Source: an uncultured Erysipelotrichaceae bacterium (GTDB lineage: Bacteria > Bacillota_I > Bacilli_A > RF39 > UBA660). Taken from it: a stretch of DNA of 64,000 bases. The stretch covers positions 1 through 64,000 of the forward strand of contig CADANC010000007.1 in assembly GCA_902789225.1 (NCBI GenBank), in the 5' to 3' direction. Position 1 is the first letter of the stretch. Every line of letters begins with the position of its first letter. Below are positions 8,854-16,252 of this stretch, one piece after another. The notes under the pieces are model-generated. The model searched no databases and was not told the origin of the DNA. It saw only the letters and a program-made list of their open reading frames with translations. Both the position numbers and the translations under genes were made by a program.

Positions 8854-8878
8854 AAGAACTTTATATAGTTCTTTTTTC
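8854..8878 (+). terminator. Intrinsic terminator of murC
   Basis: AAGAACT-TTATAT-AGTTCTT with a six-T run. The next promoter (TTGCAC at 8879) begins at once. Confidence 0.85.
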
Positions 8879-8907
8879 TTGCACATTATTTAGCAATTTG
8901 TTATAAT
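8879..8907 (+). promoter_or_regulatory. tRNA-Glu promoter
   Basis: TTGCAC (8879-8884), 17 nt, TATAAT (8902-8907) with a TG one base before the box; the tRNA begins 14 nt later. Confidence 0.8.
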
Positions 8908-8920
8908 TATTGTGTTATAT

Positions 8921-8997
8921 GACCTGTTGGTGAAGTGGTTTAACACGCTGCCCTCTCAAGGCAGTATTCATGGGTTCGAAACCCATACAGGTTACCA
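8921..8997 (+). tRNA. tRNA-Glu (CTC)
   Basis: 77 nt with encoded CCA. Acceptor GACCTGT pairs with ACAGGTT, the first pair being G-T. The anticodon stem CTGCC/GGCAG encloses loop CTCTCAA, so the anticodon is CTC (codon GAG). T-arm ATGGG/CCCAT. The layout matches Bacillota tRNA-Glu. It has its own promoter and terminator. Confidence 0.92.
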
Positions 8998-9008
8998 AAT
9001 AAAAAATA

Positions 9009-9033
9009 CAAGGTTTATTTAAACCTTGTTTTT
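9009..9033 (+). terminator. Terminator after tRNA-Glu
   Basis: CAAGGTTT-ATTT-AAACCTTG followed by five T. Confidence 0.85.
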
Positions 9034-9051
9034 GTTTTGTTTTGTTTCTTT

Positions 9052-9483
9052 TTATTCTGTTTCTATTGTATTATCATCTATGTACCATAATTTTTTACTA
9101 TTAATTCTTTTTTCTATTTCTTTTATAAATTTTGAATCTTCATATAAGAAATATACTTTATTCTTTTTATATGTGACTTTATATGCATAATTTCTATCAT
9201 CTGATGTGATTGATAGATTATTTTCTTCTTCTAATTGATTTAATAGTTTATCATCTACTGGTTCTTTTAGTTTTCCTTTTTTATAAGTTATTTCATCTCC
9301 ATCTTTATCAAATTTTGTTATTAGATATTTTTTATCTGAAATTTTTACTTTATTTGATACTTTATTATGAATATATTGTGGTTCTATTATTATTGTATAC
9401 TGTTCTTTACTTAGTGTTATTGATAGAACTGTTATAATTATAATTATTATAATCGATATAATAATAACTTTCTTTTTATTCAT
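9052..9483 (-). CDS. Single-pass membrane-anchored protein, unknown
   Basis: 143 residues: a short MNKKK start, an isoleucine-rich transmembrane segment (6-24), and a lysine-rich soluble part presumably outside the cell. GGTGAT lies 5 nt before the ATG. It is one of three minus-strand genes on the otherwise plus-strand left side. I recognise no family. An antisense frame at 9210-9437 is a hydrophobic shadow of this gene. Confidence 0.75.
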   Translation of the reverse strand: MNKKKVIIISIIIIIIITVLSITLSKEQYTIIIEPQYIHNKVSNKVKISDKKYLITKFDKDGDEITYKKGKLKEPVDDKLLNQLEEENNLSITSDDRNYAYKVTYKKNKVYFLYEDSKFIKEIEKRINSKKLWYIDDNTIETE

Positions 9484-9591
9484 TTATTATCACCATATTT
9501 ATATTAACATATTTGATATAAAATTCGTAGTCTTTATCTTGTAAATTTATATTTTTTATATTAAAATTTATTATAGTAGGAGTTGGTTAGT

Positions 9592-10398
9592 ATGAATAAT
9601 CAAATTAAGAAGGATATTGCTAAAGTTAAGTTTGATGATCCTAATAATAATGAACCAAGTATTGTTTATCAAAAAGTAAGTAATAAAGCAACTCCTTTAT
9701 TATTAATAGTTATTTTATTATTAGGTGGAGCTTGTTACTATTGGTATAATACTGATATTACAAGAAAAGCATATTATGAGCATCATTATAGTCCTATTAA
9801 TAGTGGAGATACTGTTGATTTGGGACTTGATTCTACATTAGTTATTCAATTATATAATATGGCAAAAACTACTGCTACTGAAGATTTTGGTAATCCTAAT
9901 TTTGATAATAATTTAAAAAGATATTTAGCTTTTAGAAATTTAAGTCATAATTCTTTTTATGAATCTAATTGTAATTTGTTTGATAATAGTATGGCTAATT
10001 TTGATTGCGTAGAAGATGATAGTTTTAGACCTGATGCATTCAAAGATACTGACTTAGCTAATATGCTTAACGTTATGTTTGGACAAAATAATGGGATAGA
10101 TCATCAAAATATTACATTAGGTGGAACTTGTTTGGGTGGATATGAGTACATTGCTAGTCGTGGTGAATATGTAAAAGGCAAATGTACTAGAGAATCATTA
10201 CTTACTGTATCAGCAGATAAGAAATTGACTAAAGCTACTAGTACTGGAGATAAGATTTATTTAACTGAAAATGTTAGATATTTTACTAATAATGGTCAAA
10301 CTAATCCTGAATCTTTGAAAGATGGAGATTATGTTTATACATTTAGATTAGATGAGAATTTTAATTATATATATGAAAGTAGAGAGTACAAGGGATAA
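9592..10398 (+). CDS. Single-pass extracellular protein, relative of the 45141 gene
   Basis: 268 residues. I start it at ATG 9592, 9 nt after AGGAG, rather than the in-frame TTG 9583 that abuts that site. A cytoplasmic head of about 32 residues precedes one transmembrane segment (about 33-52); the rest lies outside and has several cysteines that could form disulfides. Its layout and many positions match the 45141-46151 gene (LGLDSTLVIQLY against LSLDDERVVALY; GDKIYLTENV against GDKIVIKEKV; a YTFR...YES end against YTFK...FES), so the two look like distant paralogues. The MBL hydrolase gene follows 2 nt later. Confidence 0.8.
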   Translation: MNNQIKKDIAKVKFDDPNNNEPSIVYQKVSNKATPLLLIVILLLGGACYYWYNTDITRKAYYEHHYSPINSGDTVDLGLDSTLVIQLYNMAKTTATEDFGNPNFDNNLKRYLAFRNLSHNSFYESNCNLFDNSMANFDCVEDDSFRPDAFKDTDLANMLNVMFGQNNGIDHQNITLGGTCLGGYEYIASRGEYVKGKCTRESLLTVSADKKLTKATSTGDKIYLTENVRYFTNNGQTNPESLKDGDYVYTFRLDENFNYIYESREYKG

Positions 10399-10400
10399 TT

Positions 10401-10928
10401 ATGGAAGTTATTAGAGTTGTTACTGGTTTATTAGATGAAAATTGTTATATATTAAAAATTGATAATAATTGTCTAGTTGTAGATCCTGGAGATGATTATT
10501 CTAAGATTAATAAAGAAATAGGGGACTCCAAATTATTAGGTGTATTGATTACTCATTCTCATTTTGATCATATAGGTGCTTTAAGAAATTTTCTTACTAA
10601 AAAGAGTATTAAAATATTTAAAAATAGTAATGTAGAAGATAATAAAGATTATAGTATAGGTGATTTTAAATTTAGAGTATATAAAACTCCTGGTCATTCA
10701 AGTGACTCAATTAGTTTTCATTTTATTGAAGACAAATGTATGTTTGTAGGAGACTTTATTTTTAAAGAGAGTATAGGTAGATGTGATCTTCCTACAGGAA
10801 GTTTAGAAGAAATGAATAATTCTATTGAAAAATTACTTAAACTTGATGATGATATTACTTTATATACTGGACATTACGATACAACTACTTTAGGATATGA
10901 AAGAACTAATAATCCTTACTTGAATTAG
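10401..10928 (+). CDS. Metallo-beta-lactamase-fold hydrolase, glyoxalase II-like
   Basis: 175 residues, shorter than true glyoxalase II (about 250). The metal-binding motif THSHFDHIG is at 51-59, the second histidine in TPGHSSDS, the bridging aspartate in FVGDFIF, and the last histidine in YTGHYD. All ligands of a dinuclear metal site are present. The small size places it with the YcbL-like hydrolases, which cleave thioesters of small thiols; the real substrate is unknown. The start lies 2 nt behind the preceding membrane protein, in one transcript. Confidence 0.88.
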   Translation: MEVIRVVTGLLDENCYILKIDNNCLVVDPGDDYSKINKEIGDSKLLGVLITHSHFDHIGALRNFLTKKSIKIFKNSNVEDNKDYSIGDFKFRVYKTPGHSSDSISFHFIEDKCMFVGDFIFKESIGRCDLPTGSLEEMNNSIEKLLKLDDDITLYTGHYDTTTLGYERTNNPYLN

Positions 10929-10937
10929 TTCTTTTTG
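10901..10937 (+). terminator. Terminator overlapping the hydrolase 3' end
   Basis: AAGAACTAA and TTAGTTCTT (9-bp stem, 15-nt loop holding the stop codon) then a T-rich tail. Confidence 0.75.
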
Positions 10938-10971
10938 TTTGTTATAATAACCTACTAAAGAGGTTGATTCT

Positions 10972-11289
10972 ATGAAGGTTTGGACTAAAGTTAGATTAAA
11001 AGATTATAATAAAAAAGTATATTATATTAGTAGATCTTTAACTAATTATCTATATAAGTATGGGCCAATTCTAGATATTGAAAGAAAATATAATATAAGT
11101 GATGAAGATATGCATAAACTTAATCAATATAGTGCTAATAGGATAGCTGGTATTCTTATGTTATATCTTGCGAAAGACTTTAATAGAATTAATGATATAG
11201 TTAATAAGTATGATATTCCTGATGGAGATTGTAAGGAAATTATTCCAGAAATAGAGGGTTATATAAATAAAAAAAAGACTAATAAATAG
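10972..11289 (+). CDS. Small protein of unknown function
   Basis: 105 residues, basic, tyrosine-rich and mostly helical, without a membrane segment. A TATAAT box at 10943-10948 and AGAGG precede the ATG. It ends at a strong hairpin. A DNA- or RNA-binding role could be guessed from the charge, but no known motif is visible. Confidence 0.75.
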   Translation: MKVWTKVRLKDYNKKVYYISRSLTNYLYKYGPILDIERKYNISDEDMHKLNQYSANRIAGILMLYLAKDFNRINDIVNKYDIPDGDCKEIIPEIEGYINKKKTNK

Positions 11290-11298
11290 TCTTTTTCT
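11272..11298. terminator. Bidirectional terminator between convergent genes
   Basis: AAAAAGACTA-ATAAA-TAGTCTTTTT: T-runs on both strands. It serves the 10972 gene (+) and the 29-residue peptide gene (-). Confidence 0.8.
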
Positions 11299-11300
11299 TT

Positions 11301-11390
11301 TTAGATCATATAAACAATAACCCAAAAGAATCCTACAAGCATTGCAAGTGCAGCTACTGTACAAACTATTCTCATAGCAGTTTTATTCAT
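11301..11390 (-). CDS. 29-residue single-pass membrane peptide
   Basis: A short gene: MNKTAMRIV, then a hydrophobic helix (CTVAALAMLVGFFWVIVYMI in two parts) and stop. The ribosome-binding site GAGGTGA lies 7 nt before the ATG. A consensus promoter (TTGACA-17-TATAAT) stands upstream and a terminator directly downstream, so all parts of a real gene are present. Such peptides often bind or tune larger membrane proteins. Size and layout recall Prli42 or DUF4044 peptides, but I cannot assign it to either. Confidence 0.75.
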   Translation of the reverse strand: MNKTAMRIVCTVAALAMLVGFFWVIVYMI

Positions 11391-11411
11391 ACATAGTCAC
11401 CTCTAATTATC

Positions 11412-11440
11412 ATTATATATATTTTTATTATTTATGTCAA
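11412..11440 (-). promoter_or_regulatory. Consensus promoter of the 29-residue peptide
   Basis: TTGACA (11440-11435), 17 nt, TATAAT (11417-11412): a perfect match to the housekeeping sigma consensus. Confidence 0.8.
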
Positions 11441-11447
11441 TTTACAC

Positions 11448-11476
11448 TTGATTATTTTACATTCATTATTTATAAT
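11448..11476 (+). promoter_or_regulatory. Promoter of the 11497 HTH gene
   Basis: TTGATT, 17 nt, TATAAT (11471-11476), then AGGAGGG 7 nt before the ATG. Confidence 0.75.
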
Positions 11477-11496
11477 GATTATAGGAGGGTAATAAT

Positions 11497-12264
11497 ATGA
11501 AGGAATTAAATGATGTGCTTTCTGAATTAGGGATAAGTAAGGTTAGATTATCTAAGTATTTAGGTGTATCTAGACAGATGCTATATAATTATTTAGCATT
11601 GGGAGATTTAAGTAAATGGCCTAAAGAAAAAAGTGCTAAATTATTAAGTTTATTAGATGTAGATGATATTAGTGAATTAAAAGATAAAGATATTTCTGGT
11701 AAATATATTATTGAAGTTGAAAATAGATTAAATGAAGGTGTTAAAAGTCTTTCTAATAGAGATTATTCTAGTGATTTAAAATCTTTCAATAAAAAGGAAC
11801 AAGAGATTATTTCTGATATAGTTAATTTAATGAAAGAAAGACTTTCAAATGATAAGACTAAAACATCTTACAATACTTATGTTTATTTATATAATTTTTT
11901 AAATAGTATGGAAAATAATGATGAATTAAGATATATTCTAGCTTATTTTTCTAAATCATTAGGATTTACTGATCCTATGGAATTTGCTTTTAATGAAGAT
12001 AAACAATTTATATTTGAAAGTATTTTATTTAGTGCAATGACTTTATATAACGGTGGTGGAGCTTCTAAAGCTAAATTAGAATCTTCTCATAATAAATTTG
12101 TTCAAGATATCGAGAAGAAGAATGAAGAAAAGTTATCTCGTACTCAAGAATTAAATGTTGCTAAAGTACAAGCTTTAAAAGAATTAGGATTTACTGAAAT
12201 AAATGATGATAATGCTAATGAAGTATTAGAAAAGATAGCAGAGATTCAATCTAGAAAGGTATAA
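11497..12264 (+). CDS. HTH-domain protein of unknown function
   Basis: 255 residues. Residues 3-40 carry a Cro-like helix-turn-helix (ISKVRLSKYLGVSRQMLYNY). The remainder is helical and charged, with a coiled-coil-prone stretch near 200-225 (QDIEKKNEEKLSRTQELNV). No effector domain is recognisable. It is the last plus-strand gene before the terminus region, with its own promoter and terminator. A regulator or nucleoid-associated function is plausible; its closeness to the dif-like site may be chance. Confidence 0.8.
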   Translation: MKELNDVLSELGISKVRLSKYLGVSRQMLYNYLALGDLSKWPKEKSAKLLSLLDVDDISELKDKDISGKYIIEVENRLNEGVKSLSNRDYSSDLKSFNKKEQEIISDIVNLMKERLSNDKTKTSYNTYVYLYNFLNSMENNDELRYILAYFSKSLGFTDPMEFAFNEDKQFIFESILFSAMTLYNGGGASKAKLESSHNKFVQDIEKKNEEKLSRTQELNVAKVQALKELGFTEINDDNANEVLEKIAEIQSRKV

Positions 12265-12280
12265 TTACCTTTCTTTTTTT
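12253..12280 (+). terminator. Terminator of the 11497 gene
   Basis: AGAAAGGTA-TAAT-TACCTTTCT followed by a T-run; the stop lies in the loop. Confidence 0.9.
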
Positions 12281-12526
12281 AGTATCAAAAGCAGTCCAAA
12301 TTCTTTTATTTATTATTTATATGATTAAATAGTTATCTTATCTGATAGTGTAGGGTATAGTCTATTTATAGTGTGTTTATTTGATATATTATTATCTTCT
12401 ATTTAATAGAGGATAGTTATATATGTATAATTATTAATTAATAGATTAATATAATTAAAACATATTTATATTTAATTATATTTATATATATTCTTTTATT
12501 TATATATAATAGAAGAGTAGTGTAAT

Positions 12527-12551
12527 AAAAAAGAACCTGGTTATCAGGTTC
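12527..12551 (-). terminator. Minus-strand terminator next to dif
   Basis: Stem GAACCTG/CAGGTTC with loop GTTAT; on the minus strand it is followed by six T. It would end transcripts from xerD-deoB after they have crossed the repeats and dif. Confidence 0.8.
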
Positions 12552-12567
12552 ATCTTAACTCGGATTA

Positions 12568-12595
12568 ACTTCCTATAATTGATATTATGTTAACT
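12568..12595 (+). other. dif: dif-like chromosome dimer resolution site
   Basis: 28 bp with two 11-bp half-sites around a 6-bp centre. Left half ACTTCCTATAA (XerC side), centre TTGATA, right half TTATGTTAACT (XerD side). As I recall it, the B. subtilis site has ACTTCCTAGAA and TTATGTAAACT, so each half differs by one base. The position fits: it lies in the only long intergenic stretch, at the point where dominant gene direction reverses, and 1.5 kb from xerD. XerC/XerD would act here with FtsK to resolve chromosome dimers. Confidence 0.85.
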
Positions 12596-12750
12596 TCTAT
12601 ATATTTTTATTTTGTTTTTATTATTCTCTTCTTTCTCTTCTTATGGAGTAATTTGTAAGCTAATTATCATGTTATATAAGCTAATTTAAAATAATTTTTT
12701 ATGTATGCAAATGCAAATTCTTTTTTAAAATTTAAAAATTTATTTATTAT

Positions 12751-12887
12751 CCTTATTAATATATATAATAAGGTTATATACGCGCGTAATCTTTATATTT
12801 ATATAATATAAGGATATATATACCTTATTTATATATAATAATGATATATACGCGTATAATCTACTTATTTATATAATATTATGATAG
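12751..12887. repeat. Two tandem copies of an AT-rich repeat with CGCG palindromes
   Basis: Copies begin at CCTTATT (12751 and 12823) and run through TATATACGCG (12775 and 12845), AATCT and TTATATAATAT. The period is about 70-72 bp. Each copy centres on an alternating purine-pyrimidine palindrome (ACGCGCGT, and TATACGCGTATA). Function unknown; it lies between deoB and dif. Confidence 0.75.
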
Positions 12888-12896
12888 AAGTCTTAC

Positions 12897-14060
12897 CTAC
12901 TTTAATTCATTTAAGAAAGAGGTACCGTTCTTTATTTCTGTTATTTTAAAATTATCTGCTATAGTATTTCCTATATCTGCCATTGTAGTTAATTCTGGTA
13001 GTCTTTTTGGTTCTTTGAAATTTCTTGAATATATTAATACTGGAACATTTTCTCTAGTATGACCATTTCCAGCAAATGTTGGATCACATCCATGGTCTGC
13101 TGTTATTATTAACATATCATCTATATTTAGTTTATTTAGGATTATAGGTATATTTACATCTAACTCCTCTATTGCTTTAGCATAACCTTCTATGTCCCTA
13201 TTGTGGCCATATATTTCATCAAAATCAGATAAATTTGTTATACATAATCCAGTAAAATCTTTATTCATTATTTCTACCAATTTATTTATTGCTTCTGCAT
13301 TATTTATTGCTTTTATTGATTTAGTTATACCGTTGTTTTGAAATATATCATTTACCTTCCCTATTCCAATAACATTTAGTTTTTCTTTCTCTAGTAAATT
13401 TAAAACTGTTTCTTTTTTAGGATTATTAACAAATTCTTTTCTAGCTGAAGTTAAAAATGTATATTTATTTTCTCCTGTAAATGGTCTTGCGATAATTCTT
13501 GATATTCTTATGTTTTCTTTGATAGTAAGTTCTTTTATTCTTTCACAATACTCATATAATGTCTTTATAGGTATTGTATCTTCATGAGCAGCTACTTGTA
13601 GATTTGAATCTCCTGATGTATAAACTATTAAAGATCCATAATTTCTTTCTGTATCACCTAAATCATTGATAATATCATCATTAGTACAACATATATTTCC
13701 AATTATTCTTCTTCCTGTTATATTTGATATATTTTGTAGTAATTCTTCATCAAATCCTGTAGGAAATCTTTGATATGGCTCATCTAGACTTGCTCCTACC
13801 ATTTCATAATGTCCTGATAGTGAATCTACTCCAACATTTGTTGGGTGAGCTATTGTATAGTATGCTTCTACTTTATCATCATCTGTCATACTTAATGTAT
13901 TTAGAAAGCCTATTCTTTGTAAATTTGGTATGAATAATGGGCATTTTTCATTTATATGACCTAGAGTAGATGAGCCTATACTTTCATATTTATATGCATC
14001 TTTTGATTCCCCTACTCCTAGTGAATCTAAAATCAATAGGAATATTCTTTTATATTTCAT
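12897..14060 (-). CDS. deoB: Phosphopentomutase DeoB
   Basis: 387 residues, standard length. Interconverts (deoxy)ribose 1- and 5-phosphate, linking nucleoside breakdown to the pentose phosphate pathway. The alkaline-phosphatase-type metal site shows as LILDSLGVGE (residues 9-18) and ADHGCDPTF with GHTREN (about 327-342). The ATG overlaps the xerD stop by 4 nt (ATGA), so translation is coupled. B. subtilis also places phosphopentomutase (drm) directly after xerD (ripX). deoD (48734) and tkt (50279), elsewhere in the window, serve the same pathway. Confidence 0.95.
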   Translation of the reverse strand: MKYKRIFLLILDSLGVGESKDAYKYESIGSSTLGHINEKCPLFIPNLQRIGFLNTLSMTDDDKVEAYYTIAHPTNVGVDSLSGHYEMVGASLDEPYQRFPTGFDEELLQNISNITGRRIIGNICCTNDDIINDLGDTERNYGSLIVYTSGDSNLQVAAHEDTIPIKTLYEYCERIKELTIKENIRISRIIARPFTGENKYTFLTSARKEFVNNPKKETVLNLLEKEKLNVIGIGKVNDIFQNNGITKSIKAINNAEAINKLVEIMNKDFTGLCITNLSDFDEIYGHNRDIEGYAKAIEELDVNIPIILNKLNIDDMLIITADHGCDPTFAGNGHTRENVPVLIYSRNFKEPKRLPELTTMADIGNTIADNFKITEIKNGTSFLNELK

Positions 14061-14950
14061 AAATCCTCCTTACTTCTTGGATGAAATTCATTATACTCTT
14101 CTCTTACTAATTCATCACTTACTTCTGTATATATCTTTGTTGTTGATATATCAGAGTGACCTAACATTTCTTGGACACTTCTTAAGTCTGCTCCCCTATT
14201 TATTAAATGTGTAGCGAACGAATGTCTTAGTGTATGAGGAGAAGCATCTTCATTTAGGCCTTTTTCTCTTAGCAGTTTCTTTAATATTTTGAAAAAGCCT
14301 TGTCTTGAGATTTGTTTTCCGTGATTATTTAGAAATAACTTAGTAATTGTAGGATCTTTTACTAATTCATTTCTTCTTTCTAAATATAGTTTTAAATATT
14401 TAATTGCATAATCTCCTAGAGGTACTATTCTTTCTTTAGAACCTTTTCCAAATACTATTATGGTACCTTCTAATATATCTATATCATTTAGTTCTAAATT
14501 TATTAGTTCTGATATTCTTAAGCCTGTAGCATATAGTATTTCTAACATAGCCTTATTACGATAATCTAGAGCAGATTCTAGCTTAATATCTAAAAGATTA
14601 TCTACATCTTCTATTGATAGTACTTTAGGTATTGATTTTCTCATTTTAGGTCTATCAATAAATTCAGATACATCTTTTTTTGTTATATTTAGACTAAATA
14701 GATATTTATGAAAATTTTTTATAACTGTTAAATTATGTGCTATAGTAGATGTCTTTTCTTCTGATTTTTCTTTTAGAAAGTCTTTTATTTCTTTATCAGT
14801 TATATTATTAACATTAGATATATTTCTGTTATTAAGGAATTCTTTATATATTTTTAGATCATTTTTATATGATTCTTTTGTTTTTTCAGATAATCCTTTT
14901 TCAAACATACAATATCCAATGAAATCTTCAATTGCGTCATCTATATTCAT
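14057..14950 (-). CDS. xerD: Tyrosine recombinase XerD
   Basis: 297 residues, typical Xer length. The N-terminal SAM-like core-binding domain covers 1-90 and the catalytic domain 105-290. All catalytic residues are visible: R145 (GLRISEL), K169 (FGKGSKER), H239 and R242 (HTLRH), H265 (GHSDIS) and the nucleophile Y274. It acts on dif with XerC to resolve chromosome dimers; in B. subtilis XerD also helps unload SMC near the terminus. XerD rather than XerC is supported by coupling to deoB, as in B. subtilis, and by the nearby dif-like site. A TATAAT lies 19 nt before the ATG. Confidence 0.92.
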   Translation of the reverse strand: MNIDDAIEDFIGYCMFEKGLSEKTKESYKNDLKIYKEFLNNRNISNVNNITDKEIKDFLKEKSEEKTSTIAHNLTVIKNFHKYLFSLNITKKDVSEFIDRPKMRKSIPKVLSIEDVDNLLDIKLESALDYRNKAMLEILYATGLRISELINLELNDIDILEGTIIVFGKGSKERIVPLGDYAIKYLKLYLERRNELVKDPTITKLFLNNHGKQISRQGFFKILKKLLREKGLNEDASPHTLRHSFATHLINRGADLRSVQEMLGHSDISTTKIYTEVSDELVREEYNEFHPRSKEDL

Positions 14951-15025
14951 ATAATCACTCTCTTTATATATTATATAATATTTTAAAGATTTATCAAATA
15001 TGATATATTAAATGTGGTGATATAT

Positions 15026-16243
15026 ATGGATAAACCTTTAGCTATTAAGTTACAACCTACTTCTTTGAGTGATGTTATTGGTCAAAGACATTTGATTGGA
15101 GAAGACAAGGTTTTAACTAATCTTGTAGAGAATAAACATATTTTTTCATTTATTTTATATGGTCCACCAGGTATTGGTAAAACATCTATTGCGATGGGTA
15201 TTATCAATGATTTAGATGAACATTATAGAGTATTAAATGCTACTATCAATAATAAGAAAGATATAGAGGTTGTCATTGAAGAAGGTAAAATGTATGATGG
15301 TATCATTCTTGTTATGGATGAGATTCATAGATTAAATAAAGATAAACAAGATATTTTACTTCCTCAAATTGAGTCTGGTAATATTATTTTAATAGGCCTT
15401 ACTACTGAGAATCCTTATCACTCTATTAATCCTGCTATAAGAAGTAGATGTCAAATATTTGAGTTAAAGCCTTTAGAACATGATGATATTATTATAGGTA
15501 TTAAAAGAGCTTGTAAAAGTGATTATTTAAAGGGAATAAAGATAGAAAAAGATGGAATTGAAGCAATTGCTACATTATCTGGAAATGATTTAAGAAGTGC
15601 CTATAATTTATTAGAAGTATCTTATTATACTTATCCTAATAAAAAGATTACTAAAGATATGGTTAAAAATATCTCTAATAAACCAGTTTTCTTTAGTGAT
15701 AAGAATGGTGATGGTCATTATGATGTTATGAGTGGTCTTCAAAAGAGTATTCGTGGAAGTGATGTTGATGCTTCCCTACACTATTTAGCTAGACTTTTAG
15801 TTGAGGGAGACTTAGAAACTATTGGTAGAAGACTTAGTGTTATTGCATATGAAGATATTGGTCTTGCGAATCCTAGTATTGGAGCTCATTTAGATGCAGC
15901 AATTAACGCTGCTATTAGAGTTGGATTGCCTGAGGCTGTTATTCCATATGGAGAAATTGTAGTTGAAATGGCACTATCGCCAAAGAGTTGTACAACATAT
16001 GATGCAATAAATGAAGCAATTCATGATATTGAATCAGGTGATGTTGGTAAACTTCCAGATCATATTAAAACTAATTCTACTGATTATAAATATCCGTTTG
16101 ATTATCCTGGAAATTATGTAATTCAACAATATCTTCCTGATAAAATAAAAAATAAGAAATATTATCATCCATCTAGTTTTGGATATGAAAAGAACATTAA
16201 AGAAATATATGACAAAATAGAAAAGATTAAGAACAATTCTTAA
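15026..16243 (+). CDS. rarA: Replication-associated recombination ATPase RarA
   Basis: 405 residues from ATG 15026; GGTGAT lies just upstream and a GTG at 15014 overlaps it. Walker A GPPGIGKTS is near 46-54, Walker B VMDEIH near 95-100, then sensor and arginine-finger region RSRCQIFEL. The C-terminal tetramerisation part has GLQKSIRGSDVDA and the family signature RRLSVIAYEDIGLANP. RarA (MgsA/WRNIP1 family) works at stalled forks with SSB. It is one of few plus-strand genes right of dif, divergent from xerD and sharing a 75-bp promoter region. Confidence 0.94.
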   Translation: MDKPLAIKLQPTSLSDVIGQRHLIGEDKVLTNLVENKHIFSFILYGPPGIGKTSIAMGIINDLDEHYRVLNATINNKKDIEVVIEEGKMYDGIILVMDEIHRLNKDKQDILLPQIESGNIILIGLTTENPYHSINPAIRSRCQIFELKPLEHDDIIIGIKRACKSDYLKGIKIEKDGIEAIATLSGNDLRSAYNLLEVSYYTYPNKKITKDMVKNISNKPVFFSDKNGDGHYDVMSGLQKSIRGSDVDASLHYLARLLVEGDLETIGRRLSVIAYEDIGLANPSIGAHLDAAINAAIRVGLPEAVIPYGEIVVEMALSPKSCTTYDAINEAIHDIESGDVGKLPDHIKTNSTDYKYPFDYPGNYVIQQYLPDKIKNKKYYHPSSFGYEKNIKEIYDKIEKIKNNS

Positions 16244-16252
16244 TCTTTTTTT
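16221..16252. terminator. Terminator in the rarA/holA overlap
   Basis: 13-bp stem AAAAGATTAAGAA/TTCTTAATCTTTT with loop CAA, then further T. Both stop codons lie in the hairpin; the T-run is better on the + strand. Confidence 0.85.

Larger units (their letters stand above)
12281..12896. other. Non-coding terminus region
   Basis: No open frame with a credible ribosome-binding site on either strand. Bases 12281-12526 are very AT-rich, with short GATAG/TATAG echoes around 12340-12420. Then come the hairpin terminator (12527-12551), the dif-like site (12568-12595), a pyrimidine-rich part, a doubled GCAAAT near 12707-12719, and two copies of an AT-rich repeat with CGCG cores (12751-12887). It is the only stretch over 300 bases without a gene. 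Confidence 0.85.

Noticed and set aside
12281-12526. A hidden small gene in the AT-rich left part of the terminus region
   Set aside because: Only short frames without ribosome-binding sites on either strand.
14057-14950. Phage integrase marking a mobile element
   Set aside because: Length, coupling to deoB and the nearby dif-like site fit housekeeping XerD; no att repeats or phage genes are near.
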